Positions 52,148 through 62,117 of a stretch of DNA of 64,000 nt are shown piece by piece (within the stretch, counting starts at the first letter, position 1; each line of letters starts with the position of its first letter). A program made the translations under genes and the position numbers. Under the pieces are notes generated by a model that was not told where the DNA came from, made no database searches, and was given only the letters and a program-made list of their open reading frames with translations. Where the stretch lies: assembly GCA_028277985.1 (NCBI GenBank), contig JANQFG010000007.1, positions 1 through 64,000 of the forward strand. The letters run 5' to 3'. The DNA comes from a bacterium (GTDB lineage: Bacteria; Desulfobacterota; DSWW01).

Positions 52148-53803
52148 ATGGACATCGTCAAGGGATTTCCCTCAACCATGCAGAATGACTATCAGCTGAA
52201 TTTGATCAACCTGATCAAACACGGTGTGCGAAACTTCGAGAAGCAGGAGATCGTCTGCAAAGTGGGCGAGAGCATGTTCCGGCACACCTACGCGGACGCA
52301 TACGGCAGGATGATGAGGTTTGCAAATGCCCTGAAGGGCCTCGGAATCGGCATCGGGGACCGGGTCGGCGTGATGGACTGGAACTCTTACCGCAACTACG
52401 AGATGTACTTCGCGATTCCCGGGGCCGGGTCGGTCATGCTGCTGATGAACCTCCGGCTCTCTCCCACGGATCTGTCGTATGTGGTCAACCATGCGGAAAC
52501 GAAGCTTGTTGTTGTAGATGAAACACTCATTCCCCTCGTGGAGGCGGCTGCGCCCCAGTTCAAGACGGTTCAGGGCTACGTGGTCTTCACGGACAAGAAC
52601 ATCAAGGACATTCAGACAAGTCTGAGCCCGATCTACAGCTACGAGGAGCTGCTCAGCCAGGCGGACGCGGAATACGATTGGCCCACCATGGACGAGAATT
52701 CGGCCTGTGCGGCCTGCTATACGACCGGAACGACGGGACGCCCCAAAGGGGTCTATTATTCGCACCGCAGCACCTATCTGCATGCCCTGGCGATCGGGAG
52801 CAACGCACAGCTTTCGAATCAGGACTGCTACTTCCAGCTGGTCCCCCTCTTTCACGCCATGGGATGGGGCGGACCGTATTTCGCCACCCTCGTGGGGGCC
52901 AAGTTCGTGCTGCCCGGCATGTACAATCTGAACCGGCTGGACGAGCTGGCGGACATCATGGTCGATGAGAAGGTCACGGTCTCGGCCGGAGCGCCCGCGC
53001 TACTGCTCCCCATGCTTTCGCACATCCAGAAGATGGACAAGAAGCCTGACTTCACCGGTGCCCGTATTCTCAGTGGTGCCACCGAACCGCCTCTGTCGAT
53101 GATGAAGGAATTCTGGAACCTGACCGGCGCAGAGATCATCCATGCTTATGGCGCAACGGAAACCTCGCCACTTGCGAGCATCAACCGGCTGAAACCCTGG
53201 ATGCTGGATGAGGTGCCCGAAGAGGAGCGATGGGATCTGAGAAGGAAACAGGGATACGTGGTCACCGGCCTGGATGTGAAGCTTCTGGATCCGAGCGGTG
53301 AGGAGGTGAAAAGAGACGGTGAGTCGGTCGGCGAATTCTGTCTGCGGGGGCCCTGGATCACGGGCAGCTACTACAATCCGGAAGAGCCGTCCACCCAGTT
53401 CTCGGAGGACGGGTACTGGAAGAGCGGCGATGCGGGAACGATGGACGAGCATGCCTACCTGAAGATCACCGACAGGGTGAAGGACGTGATCAAGAGCGGT
53501 GGAGAGTGGATCTCCTCGGTGGACATGGAGAACGCGATCACGGCCCATCCGTCCGTGTTCGAGGCGACCGTCATCGGCGTGACCCATCCGAAGTGGGAGG
53601 AAAGGCCCCTGGCCATCGTCGTTCCGAACGAGGAGTTCAAGGGTAAGATCGAGAAGCAGGAAATCCTCGATCACCTGAGCAAGACCTTTGCCAAATGGCA
53701 GCTTCCGGACGAAATCCTGTTTGTCGACGAGTTCGACAAGACCAGCGTGGGCAAATCGAACAAAAAGGTGCTCCGGGAGAAGTACAAGGACATCTATATG
53801 TAG
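52148..53803 (+). CDS. AMP-forming acyl-CoA synthetase (long-chain fatty acid or aryl/medium-chain)
   Basis: A 551-residue adenylating enzyme that would make acyl-CoA from a carboxylate and ATP. The P-loop YTTGTTGRPKGVYYSHR, AYGATETSP, and GYWKSGDAGTMDEHAYLKITDRVKDVIKSGGEWIS are all present, as is the C-terminal lysine region KTSVGKSNKKVLR. It is convergent with the SBBP-repeat gene, overlapping by 10 bases. Substrate length unknown. Confidence 0.92.
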   Translation: MDIVKGFPSTMQNDYQLNLINLIKHGVRNFEKQEIVCKVGESMFRHTYADAYGRMMRFANALKGLGIGIGDRVGVMDWNSYRNYEMYFAIPGAGSVMLLMNLRLSPTDLSYVVNHAETKLVVVDETLIPLVEAAAPQFKTVQGYVVFTDKNIKDIQTSLSPIYSYEELLSQADAEYDWPTMDENSACAACYTTGTTGRPKGVYYSHRSTYLHALAIGSNAQLSNQDCYFQLVPLFHAMGWGGPYFATLVGAKFVLPGMYNLNRLDELADIMVDEKVTVSAGAPALLLPMLSHIQKMDKKPDFTGARILSGATEPPLSMMKEFWNLTGAEIIHAYGATETSPLASINRLKPWMLDEVPEEERWDLRRKQGYVVTGLDVKLLDPSGEEVKRDGESVGEFCLRGPWITGSYYNPEEPSTQFSEDGYWKSGDAGTMDEHAYLKITDRVKDVIKSGGEWISSVDMENAITAHPSVFEATVIGVTHPKWEERPLAIVVPNEEFKGKIEKQEILDHLSKTFAKWQLPDEILFVDEFDKTSVGKSNKKVLREKYKDIYM

Positions 53804-56592
53804 GGCGTTGCAGATCGACGACGCCTCAACAGGGAAAACGTGATCCCTGCCCCGGCCATGAGAATAGGAAGCCCCAGGAGAAAGGCGTAGTTCAACACGG
53901 TCGAACCGTCTTGAGAGCTCGCGCCGCATTGGGGACCCATAACCGTAGCAGCGACGGTCCAGTCCGTCGGCTCCATCTGAGCGTACTTGACCGTCGCGAA
54001 GTCATAGCCATACCCGGAGCGGCTTCTGCCCGTTACGTACACGTTTCCCGCGGAGTCCACGGCAATCGACGAGGGATCTTGCACACTCTCCGATGAACCG
54101 TCGCTTCTCGCCAGCCAGATTCGATTCCCTTCCGGATTGTATCGCAACGTGGCAGATTGCTTGCCCGTGGCATCCGTGAAGGTCTCGCCCGTGACATAGA
54201 CGTTGAAGGAGGCGTCTAGAGCGATCGCCCTTGCCTCGTCCCAACTCGTGGCAAAGTAGTTATAGCTTTTCCTCCAGTGCTCGCTGCCGTCCGGTCTGTA
54301 TTTCACCGTCATGTAATCGAGATTGGTCGGGTCGCCCATGCTCTTCCCGGTCACGTACACATTGCCCCCGGGATCCACCACCAGCGCAGCGGCTTCGTCT
54401 CCGCGGTCGACCGGTCCATTGCATCTGGCAGCCCAAAGCAGGCTGCCGTCAGCGTCGTACTTGAGCGTCGCGTAATCGAAGGAGGTCGCCACCCCCTCGC
54501 TCCTGCCTGTAACGTAGACATTTCCGGCGGCATCCAACGCCAGGGCAACAGCCACGTCCTCCCCGGCGGCGGGTCCGTCATATCGGGCGGCCCAGAGCAG
54601 ACCGCCGTTGGGATCGTACTTCAGAGTGGCGTAGTCGAGGGAGGCGGATTCGCCACCGCTTCCGCCGGTGACATAGACGTTTCCTGAGGGGTCGACGGCA
54701 ACGGCCGAGGCCTCGTCGTTATCGGTCCCGGGTCCGTCGTAGCGAGCCGTCCAGAGCTCGACACCGTTCGTGTCGTACTTGACCGTCAGGTAATCCAGAC
54801 CGGTCCCCGCGCCCTGGCTCGATCCGGTCACGCAGGCGTGGCCTGCAACATCCACCGCCAGGGCGGAAGCCTGATCCGAGAGGCTGTCGGGTCCGTCGTA
54901 GCGTGCCGCCCATAGCTCATTCCCGTTCGGATCGTACTTCACCGTAGCGTAGTCAGGGATCGATTCCGGCCCCTCGCTCGACCCTGTCACATAGACGTTT
55001 CCGCTGCCGTCCAAGGCCAGCGAACGGGCCTCATCGAACAGGTGCCTCGGTCCGTCGTAGCGAGCCGTCCAAACGCGGCCGCCGACGGTGTCGTACTTGA
55101 CGGTTACGAAGTCCCTTCCATCCCCTCCCGACCCGGTCACAAAGCAGTTGCCCGCCTCATCCGCGACAACAGCCTCGGCCTCCTCGTCCGACTGCGTGTT
55201 CTTTCCGGGGCCGTCATACCAGGCCAGCCAGACCTCCTCCCCGTCAGCATTGTACTTCAGTGTGACGAAGTCGTCGTAGGACGTTCCGGTGACGATCACG
55301 GCGCCTGAGCTGTCGACGGCCATCGCGGACGGCCAGGTGTATCCCGATTCATATCGGGCTTCCCATAGCTCGTGGCCCTCGTCGTCGTACTTGACGGCGG
55401 CATAGTAGCCGTAGGCGCCCTCCTCGGTCTTACCGAACACGAAGACGTTACCCGCTTCGTCTACGTCCACGGCGACGGGCTCGTCGTCGTCTTGGCTCGG
55501 TCCTTCGTACCACGCCTCCCAAAGCGGATTGCCGTCTGGGTCGTACTTTATGGTCACGAAGGCTGCCACGGTAGAGAATCCGACCTTCTTATGGCCCGTG
55601 CCGGTGACAATCACGTTTCCTGCGCTGTCGACGGCGAGGGCCTCAGCATGGTCGCCCCTGCTCGCAGGACTATCGAAGCGACGGATCCAGAGGAGAGTCC
55701 CAGCCGAATCGTATTTCAGAGTGGCGTAATCGTTGTACGTCCCCACCCCATAGCTCATGCCGGTCAAAAGGATATTGCCCCAGGGATCCAGCGCCAGGGC
55801 GTTGGGCACGTCAGTTCCGCTGTTCGGGCCGTCGTACCGCCTGACCCACAGCTGGCTGCCGTCCGGGCCGTATTTGATCAATACGAAGTCCCTATACGTA
55901 CCACCCCCGTGACTCGTGCCGGCCACATAGACGTTCCCCGCTGCGTCGATTGCCAGCTCATGCCCTGCGTCATCGTCGCTTCCCGGGCCGTTGTAGTGGG
56001 CGACCCAGAGCTCTTGCCCGTCTGGACCGTACTTGACAGTCGTGATGTCCGTGCCGTTCTGCGGAGAGTCTTCCTCGCTACGGCCTGTCACGTAGACACA
56101 GCCTGAGCCGTCAACGGCTACATCCGAGGCGAAGTCCTGGGAAGGGTCGTCTTGGCCCGAGTATCGTGAGGCCCAAAGCTCGTTTCCGTCCGGGTCGTAC
56201 TTGATCGTCAGGTAGTCCCTGCCCGTCGTCCCTGCACCCGTGCTTTCCCCCGTGACATAGGCATTGCCGACATGGTCCACGGCCACGGCCCTGGCCACGT
56301 CATCGTCGTTTCCGGACCCGTCGTGCAGTGCGGTCCAGAGCACGTTCCCGTCCGGGTCGCACTTTACGGTGGCGAAGTCATCCCCGTTGCCGTCCACGGC
56401 GGCGAGGCCGGTGACGATCACGTTTCCGGCCGCATCCAGGGCCATGTCCAGCGCAGCATCCCTTCCGAAATCACCCCCGTAATAGTCGACCCAGGCCTCA
56501 TGGGGCGCCGCGAGGGCCGATGGACCGGAAAACGGGAGGAGAAGAAGGATTCCGAGAAGGGCTGAGACAAAAGGTCGACGCAGAAGTTTCAT
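53794..56592 (-). CDS. SBBP-repeat (beta-propeller-like) cell-surface protein with C-terminal membrane anchor
   Basis: The 932-residue protein has a signal peptide, then about fifteen SBBP repeats of roughly 55-60 residues, each with AVDxxGNVYVTG and a T-hKYDxxGxxLWxARYDG-type block. It ends in a transmembrane tail with an RRRR stop, FLLGLPILMAGAGITFSLLRRR. Such repeats often form extracellular propellers that bind ligands or carry out unknown recognition. The tail resembles the C-terminal sorting-type tail of the protein at 60595. Confidence 0.85.
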   Translation of the reverse strand: MKLLRRPFVSALLGILLLLPFSGPSALAAPHEAWVDYYGGDFGRDAALDMALDAAGNVIVTGLAAVDGNGDDFATVKCDPDGNVLWTALHDGSGNDDDVARAVAVDHVGNAYVTGESTGAGTTGRDYLTIKYDPDGNELWASRYSGQDDPSQDFASDVAVDGSGCVYVTGRSEEDSPQNGTDITTVKYGPDGQELWVAHYNGPGSDDDAGHELAIDAAGNVYVAGTSHGGGTYRDFVLIKYGPDGSQLWVRRYDGPNSGTDVPNALALDPWGNILLTGMSYGVGTYNDYATLKYDSAGTLLWIRRFDSPASRGDHAEALAVDSAGNVIVTGTGHKKVGFSTVAAFVTIKYDPDGNPLWEAWYEGPSQDDDEPVAVDVDEAGNVFVFGKTEEGAYGYYAAVKYDDEGHELWEARYESGYTWPSAMAVDSSGAVIVTGTSYDDFVTLKYNADGEEVWLAWYDGPGKNTQSDEEAEAVVADEAGNCFVTGSGGDGRDFVTVKYDTVGGRVWTARYDGPRHLFDEARSLALDGSGNVYVTGSSEGPESIPDYATVKYDPNGNELWAARYDGPDSLSDQASALAVDVAGHACVTGSSQGAGTGLDYLTVKYDTNGVELWTARYDGPGTDNDEASAVAVDPSGNVYVTGGSGGESASLDYATLKYDPNGGLLWAARYDGPAAGEDVAVALALDAAGNVYVTGRSEGVATSFDYATLKYDADGSLLWAARCNGPVDRGDEAAALVVDPGGNVYVTGKSMGDPTNLDYMTVKYRPDGSEHWRKSYNYFATSWDEARAIALDASFNVYVTGETFTDATGKQSATLRYNPEGNRIWLARSDGSSESVQDPSSIAVDSAGNVYVTGRSRSGYGYDFATVKYAQMEPTDWTVAATVMGPQCGASSQDGSTVLNYAFLLGLPILMAGAGITFSLLRRRRSATPYI

Positions 56593-56857
56593 GGTGTTCT
56601 CCGTGGTTCTGCCCGAAAGAGACGAGGCCGCATCGCCAGGAATACAAATAATAATTATATTCTATTATTCATACGACCATCTTATAGCAGCCTTCTTGTC
56701 AGCAGTCAAGGAAGAAATCCTTCCCCCCGGGTCCCCGGAAAATGCGTTTGTTCCGGGATATTTTGAATCATTCATCGGCGCATCTTATTCACATTGGTAT
56801 GGCGACAACGGGCCTGGGGAACAGACAGGACTCACGTGAACCAAAGGAGTCGGCGGA

Positions 56858-58300
56858 ATGAGCGAACTGAACAACAAGATCCAGAGCGTCATCGACCGGG
56901 CGGCCATGAACAGTGCCTGGAGACAGCGCGAGTGCTTCAACCTGATACCATCGGAGACCACGCCGAGCCTGCTGGTCAAGATGTGCGAGATATCAGACCC
57001 TGCCGGCCGGTATGCCGAGCACCGAAAGATGAATCAGGAAGAGCTTTATTTCTACCAGGGAATCGATTTCATACGCGAGGTCGAAGAGGAGGCCAGGGCG
57101 GAACTGAGCCGGTACTTTGGCTGCCCGCAAGTGGAGCTTCGTCCCATCAGCGGACAGATGGCGAACGAGGTCCTGTTCAAGGGGGTCACCCGGTATCTGA
57201 ACCGGCAGCAGCAGCCCGGAAGCCCGGCCCGCCGGATGAGCGCGGTGATGAATCACGACCTCACTCTGGGTGGACATTTAAGCGCCCAGCCGATGGGCTC
57301 TCTTTTCAATTACGTGGAAACGGATCCTGAGACGGGCAGAGAGAGGGTGATCAATTTTCCCGTACGGAAGGACAACCTGTACCGGGTCGACGATTCCCGC
57401 CTCGAGGAGCTCATCCTGACCCACAAGCCGGAGCTCATCGTCTTCGGCAAGAGCATGTTCATCTACCCTGAGCCGGTCGAACTGGTGGCGAGGATTGCGG
57501 AGAGTTGCGAGCCCAGGCCGCTCCTCATGTACGACATGGCCCATGTGTTGGGCCTCTACGGTGCGTTCCAGGAGCCCTTTCACGAGGGTGCCGACATTGT
57601 AACGGGCAGCACCCACAAGACCTTCTTCGGCCCCCAGCGGGGCATGATCGCCGGAAGCCTGGGGCCGGATCACCCCTGGGAGGAACTGTGGCTCGATCTG
57701 GTAAACCGAGCCTTTCCCGGCTCAACGAGCAACCACCATCTCGGGACTCTGCTCGGGCTTCTGATGGCCGCAATCGAGATGAATCAATTCAAGGACGCCT
57801 ATCAGAAACAGGTGAAGGGCAACGCCAAGGCCTTTGCCGCGGCCCTTGCAGGCAGCGGGCTAGCGGTGGAAGGGGACGCCGCCGACGGGTACACGGAGAC
57901 CCACCAGGTTCTGGTCCGAGTGAGACAGCACGGCACCGGGGAAGAAATCGCCAGACGCCTGGAGGAAAACAACATCGTCACGAACTACCAGGCGCTTCCG
58001 GACGACACGAGCTTTGTCGAGTCGAGCGGCATTCGAATCGGGGTTCAGGAGATGACCCGCTTCGGCATGACCGAAAAGGATTTCGAGCCGTTGGCCGGGC
58101 TCATGGCAGACGTGGTTCTCAAGAACAAGCAGGTGAAGGAGGAGGTGGTTGCCTATCGACAGCGCTTCCTCGACATGCGGTACTGCCTTCCTCCGGCCGA
58201 GGCCGCCCCGTTGGCCGCCCGGCTTCTGGCGAGCATCTTCCCCCATGCAGACTATGGAAAGCAGTTTGCCGACAATCTGCTGGGCATGTTCACTTCCTGA
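56858..58300 (+). CDS. Serine hydroxymethyltransferase-like PLP enzyme
   Basis: A 480-residue fold-type I PLP enzyme. FNLIPSETTPSLLV, NHDLTLGGHLSAQ, MYDMAHVLGLYG and TGSTHKTFFGPQRG (Schiff-base Lys) are SHMT features, and SNHHLGTLLGLLMA is conserved. Differences from canonical GlyA (THKTLRGPRGG) suggest a divergent branch; the substrate may not be serine/glycine/THF. The start at 56858 follows AAGGAGTCGGCGGA. Confidence 0.75.
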   Translation: MSELNNKIQSVIDRAAMNSAWRQRECFNLIPSETTPSLLVKMCEISDPAGRYAEHRKMNQEELYFYQGIDFIREVEEEARAELSRYFGCPQVELRPISGQMANEVLFKGVTRYLNRQQQPGSPARRMSAVMNHDLTLGGHLSAQPMGSLFNYVETDPETGRERVINFPVRKDNLYRVDDSRLEELILTHKPELIVFGKSMFIYPEPVELVARIAESCEPRPLLMYDMAHVLGLYGAFQEPFHEGADIVTGSTHKTFFGPQRGMIAGSLGPDHPWEELWLDLVNRAFPGSTSNHHLGTLLGLLMAAIEMNQFKDAYQKQVKGNAKAFAAALAGSGLAVEGDAADGYTETHQVLVRVRQHGTGEEIARRLEENNIVTNYQALPDDTSFVESSGIRIGVQEMTRFGMTEKDFEPLAGLMADVVLKNKQVKEEVVAYRQRFLDMRYCLPPAEAAPLAARLLASIFPHADYGKQFADNLLGMFTS

Positions 58301-58505
58301 CGGATTCGTTTGACGCCTCACTCCAAGTGCCTCCAAGGGGCCTGCTCCACGCCTTCCCAAAGCGTATTGCACCGAACGCTTTGCTCGGCTCCAACCTGTT
58401 TCCACCGCCCTGGGCCGAACGCAAGGATCCTCCGTCTGCAGCCCAACATCTACCGTGTAGACTGTGTGCACTTTCTCAGACGAACCGAACGAGGCCAGGC
58501 AGTTC

Positions 58506-59291
58506 ATGCGACCCATTCTTGTTTCCTTGGGCCCCTGGACGATCTCATCCTACCCGGTGATGATCTGCCTGGGCGCCTGCCTTGCCATCTGGCTCACCCT
58601 CAAGGAGATCGACCGCCTGGGCCTCAACCGGCGGCCCTACATCACGATCTGCCTGATCGGGTTCGCCAGCGGCATCGTCGGGGCGCGCATCATGAACTGC
58701 ATCGTCTTCTATGATCTCTACCGGGGGAAGCCCTGGTGGAAGCTGCTAGCGATCTGGGAAGGTGGATTGGCGATGTACGGCGGGGTTCTGCTGGCACTCC
58801 CCCTCTGTTATGTATACATTCGCCGCGAGCGGCTCAACATCTGGGAGGTGGCCGACACCCTTGCGCCACCCTGGATGATGATGCTGGTCGTAGCGCGGCT
58901 GGGATGTTTCCTGAACGGCTGCTGTTATGGGAAGCCTACGACGGCTCCCTGGGGGCTCTTCTCCGAAGATTCGGCAAGACTCAGCGGAACCTACACGAAC
59001 ATGCATCCCACCCAGCTCTATTCCTCGCTGGCCGCCCTCCTGATCTTTGCGATCATGTGGCGGACCCGGCTCAAGCCTCGATTCGCCGGGCAGGTGTGCC
59101 TGGTCTTCTTCCTCCTCTATCCGGTCGCGCGCTTTCTGATCGAATTCTTCCGGGCCGACCCAAGGAGCATATGGCGGTTCCACGGAGTGGTTACCCTTTC
59201 AGAATCCCAGATCCTCAGCATCCCGGTGTTCCTGTTCGGTCTGGGCGCGTGGATGTTCTTGTCTCGACGAAGTTCTCCCGAAGGGGGCTAG
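58506..59291 (+). CDS. lgt: Phosphatidylglycerol:prolipoprotein diacylglyceryl transferase
   Basis: The inner-membrane enzyme that attaches diacylglycerol to lipobox cysteines, here predicted for the several lipoproteins in this window. 261 residues with about seven membrane segments, GLAMYGGVLLALPL and ARLGCFLNGCCYGKPT (the conserved Arg/Asn region), and YLHPTQLYS-like MHPTQLYSS. ATG 58506 was chosen to match the family N-terminus. Confidence 0.9.
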   Translation: MRPILVSLGPWTISSYPVMICLGACLAIWLTLKEIDRLGLNRRPYITICLIGFASGIVGARIMNCIVFYDLYRGKPWWKLLAIWEGGLAMYGGVLLALPLCYVYIRRERLNIWEVADTLAPPWMMMLVVARLGCFLNGCCYGKPTTAPWGLFSEDSARLSGTYTNMHPTQLYSSLAALLIFAIMWRTRLKPRFAGQVCLVFFLLYPVARFLIEFFRADPRSIWRFHGVVTLSESQILSIPVFLFGLGAWMFLSRRSSPEGG

Positions 59292-59480
59292 CCACGGTCT
59301 CTTCCGTGCCCCTGCCGACCTACACAGGACCGCCCTTCCGGACGATCGTTGCATCCGTGTTGTTTTAAGGGCGAACACATCCAAATTTACTCTTCATTTC
59401 TCTCGCCGTTGCTGGAATCCAACCCAGATGTCCGGGCATCCCAGGGTATCGATCCCGTGACTCTCGTGGGGAGGTGTGAA

Positions 59481-60527
59481 ATGCGATTGAGCAAGAGTGC
59501 TTCGATGAGCGGCAAGGTGCTTCTGGTGATTGGAGTGCTGGCCATTGCGCTTCTGGCAGGCAGGATGTGGGCTCGCCTCGGAGACGTTGCCGACTCACCG
59601 GGGCAGGGACCCGAGCCCACGAGCCTGCACGAAACAAAGAACCTGGTGACAGGGGATAAGCAATACACCTTGTCGATCCCTCTCGACAGGCAGCAGGCGA
59701 ATGACTCGCAGAACGTCTGGGAAGCGCTTCAGAAGATCCTGAAGGTCGAGCGCCTCGCCCCTTTCGAGGATCCGGAGAAGAGTGCCCGCGCCGCTGCCAA
59801 GAGAAGCTTCAACCTGTTGAGGCAGAGGGTCAAGGAGCTCGAGGCACTCGGCCTCGAAGGGGAAGATCTCTACGCAGCTCTAGAGCAACGGCTCGAGGAT
59901 GAGAATGCGGAAGAATCCCTGAGGCTGCTCTCCGGGTATCGCCGGCTCGAGGAAGATCTGGCCGGGGCGGGCCTGGACGGCATGCATCCTGAGGACAGGT
60001 TCGAGTACGTGGTCAAGGCACGCAGGGATGCCTTCGGGGAAGAGACTGCAGAGGATCTCTTTTTCGAGAAGGAGGCCTACACCCGGTACAAGATGGAGGA
60101 GCAGGCGATCGCGCAGGACACGGACCTCACTGAATCTGAGAAGCGAGCGGAAATCGTCGGTCGCCGCAACACACTCCAGGTCGAGCTGGCATCCCGGGGA
60201 AGCTACGTGAGTTTCGCCGATGAGCGCCAGAGCGAGCTCACCCGGAAGCTCCTCGAGAGGTACGGCGAAAGTCTCCAGGCCATGTCCGAAGAGGAACGCC
60301 GGGCGGCCATCCTGGAGCTTTACCGAGAAGAATTACCCCCCGACACTCTGGACAAGGTCGAGCAGGTCCTTTCGGCCCAGGCCGAGAGGAGGGCCCAATT
60401 CGATGCACATCGGAGCGAAATGGAGGCGATTCTCGCCGACGAGGATTTGAGCTTTGAAGAGCAACAGGAGCGGCTAGAAGAACTGTCCGCCGAGTACGAC
60501 ACCCGCCGCCGGAGCGCGGAGCTCTAA
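59481..60527 (+). CDS. Lipase foldase (lipase chaperone, LifO-like)
   Basis: ATG 59481 after GGGGAGGTG gives a 348-residue membrane-anchored, helical periplasmic protein. ARRDAFGEETAEDLFFEKEAYTRY, then a KRAEI...L segment, resembles the extended helical domain of lipase-specific foldases. The short N-terminal folding motif typical of Lif is not obvious, and no lipase gene is adjacent. It precedes a cysteine-rich exported protein 67 bases on, which may be its client. Confidence 0.65.
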   Translation: MRLSKSASMSGKVLLVIGVLAIALLAGRMWARLGDVADSPGQGPEPTSLHETKNLVTGDKQYTLSIPLDRQQANDSQNVWEALQKILKVERLAPFEDPEKSARAAAKRSFNLLRQRVKELEALGLEGEDLYAALEQRLEDENAEESLRLLSGYRRLEEDLAGAGLDGMHPEDRFEYVVKARRDAFGEETAEDLFFEKEAYTRYKMEEQAIAQDTDLTESEKRAEIVGRRNTLQVELASRGSYVSFADERQSELTRKLLERYGESLQAMSEEERRAAILELYREELPPDTLDKVEQVLSAQAERRAQFDAHRSEMEAILADEDLSFEEQQERLEELSAEYDTRRRSAEL

Positions 60528-60594
60528 GAAAGTAGCTTCAGGTTCCAGGTAGTTTGCTATGTCTCTCTCTATTACCAGAAAAAGGAGGTGGGCC

Positions 60595-61638
60595 ATGAGC
60601 AGGGTGCTTTGTCGAAGAAGAAATGTCGGGGTCGTCTTGGCCCTTTCCCTTTGTCTAACCTTCGGCCTTTCCGCGGGAGCCCTTGGCACAACCGTTTGCG
60701 ACACGGACCCGGAAGCGGTCCGATACACACCCAGCGTGGATCCTACGCTGCTGAACGCCTTGATCGACACGCTCGGCGGGATCGACGTCTTCACGACCTC
60801 CAGTACGGGCATAAGCCTGCTCTACAGTCATACCCTGCATGTCACCCTCGACAGCTTCATCGATCTGGCAGGGACCGACTTCATCGTGACGCCAGGGTTC
60901 GGTTCCCTGGAGGTGGAACTCGCGATTCCCGGATGGGGCTCGGATCTTTCGACCAGCATGAGCCATGCGGCCTGCAGGAATTGCGATGCCGAGTACAACA
61001 GTTGCGCATCCGATTGTGACGATGACTATGACGACTGCTGCACCTACTTCGGCTGCGAGCTCATCTGCGGCCCCATTTGGGTCGCATGCGAGGGAATCTG
61101 CGCCGGTGCGTATCCCATATGCCTGGCTGACGTAGGACTGTGTATCGCCGAGAGGGAGGCCATCGACTTTCTCCTGGGTGGACACTCCTTCGGGATGAGC
61201 TTCTCCAGCGCATCGGTGACGCAGACCGCGGATGTCTGTGTGACCGGCGACTGCGATGTCGCGAACCCCCTCGAGACCAATGTCGCGGACCTGAGCGGCT
61301 TCTTATTGCATCTCTTCCCGACCGGCGATCCCCTCGGGATCGGGGCTTGGCTGAACGGGATTATCAGCAGCCTGGTGAACTGGGTGCTGAACATCGAAAG
61401 CATCATTGCCGGCTTCTTCGTGACGACCCAGGGAGAGGGCGTGCTCATCCTCCCCTTCGTCGCGGACATTGCCTCGGACGGGTGTCTGCCGGTCCAGGAA
61501 GTGATCGACTGCGCCGGAGGAGGTTGTTCTACGGTGGAGGAACAAGCGGGATCCATCGGTCGAGGCGCGAACCTTCTGTTCTACGGGCTGCCCGTTCTCT
61601 TGCTCCTGGGCCTGCTGATCTGGAGGAAGAGGCGATAG
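60595..61638 (+). CDS. Cysteine-rich exported protein with C-terminal sorting-type tail
   Basis: ATG 60595 follows AGGAGGTG and opens a signal peptide (VVLALSLCLTFGLSAGALG). The mature 320-residue protein is rich in Cys (CRNCDAEYNSCASDCDDDYDDC) and acidic residues. The C-terminus has a hydrophobic segment and basic stop FYGLPVLLLLGLLIWRKRR, like the SBBP-repeat protein tail. GGHSFGMS includes GHSFG, which fits the GxSxG lipase/esterase elbow, but a catalytic Asp/His set cannot be identified. It follows a foldase-like gene. Confidence 0.6.
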   Translation: MSRVLCRRRNVGVVLALSLCLTFGLSAGALGTTVCDTDPEAVRYTPSVDPTLLNALIDTLGGIDVFTTSSTGISLLYSHTLHVTLDSFIDLAGTDFIVTPGFGSLEVELAIPGWGSDLSTSMSHAACRNCDAEYNSCASDCDDDYDDCCTYFGCELICGPIWVACEGICAGAYPICLADVGLCIAEREAIDFLLGGHSFGMSFSSASVTQTADVCVTGDCDVANPLETNVADLSGFLLHLFPTGDPLGIGAWLNGIISSLVNWVLNIESIIAGFFVTTQGEGVLILPFVADIASDGCLPVQEVIDCAGGGCSTVEEQAGSIGRGANLLFYGLPVLLLLGLLIWRKRR

Positions 61639-61678
61639 CACTTCCGTGCGTCAGAAGTCGAAGGATCAAACCAAGGAC

Positions 61679-61715
61679 GGGGTGGGCGAAAACGAATCTC
61701 GCCCACCCCTTCTTT
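61679..61715 (+). terminator. Intrinsic terminator after the cysteine-rich gene
   Basis: GGGGTGGGCGA (61679-61689) pairs with TCGCCCACCCC (61699-61709), followed by TTCTTT. It closes the foldase/cysteine-rich pair. Confidence 0.8.
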
Positions 61716-61770
61716 CGGCTAAACTGATCCCTCCTTCTTTGTCGATGTTAAGGGCAAAGGAGGGAGCGAA

Positions 61771-62067
61771 ATGAAGGAAATCCTCTTTGCGTGCCTGGTC
61801 GCCCTGTTCCTGTTCGGGTGCGACCGAAGCCCCGTGGAGAAGTTCAGCGAGGAAATGCTGGTCTCCTACGAGACATCCAGGGTAGCTGCGGACCAGGCGA
61901 GTCTCCAGGCCATCCAGCGATTCATCCGATCCTATCGCGCCATGAACGAAAGGTATCCCGAGAGCATCGAGGAGTTGGAGGATGCCCTTGGAACGGGTTA
62001 CGACCTCGAGCCGTACGATTACGATCCCGCGAGCGGCACCCTGACCGTACGGCAGTGGGATGAATGA
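61771..62067 (+). CDS. Small lipoprotein of unknown function
   Basis: A 98-residue lipoprotein with LVALFLFGC lipobox and a helical, charged mature part (SLQAIQRFIRSYRAMNERYPES). A strong AAGGAGGGAG site precedes it. The C-terminal YDPASGTLTVRQW is a beta hairpin-like tail similar to short pilin-type fragments. No family recognised. Confidence 0.65.
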   Translation: MKEILFACLVALFLFGCDRSPVEKFSEEMLVSYETSRVAADQASLQAIQRFIRSYRAMNERYPESIEELEDALGTGYDLEPYDYDPASGTLTVRQWDE

Positions 62068-62117
62068 ACCTCTCCGTTCGAGGTTCTGACGATTCCCCCC
62101 GGCGCGAGCGACTGGAT

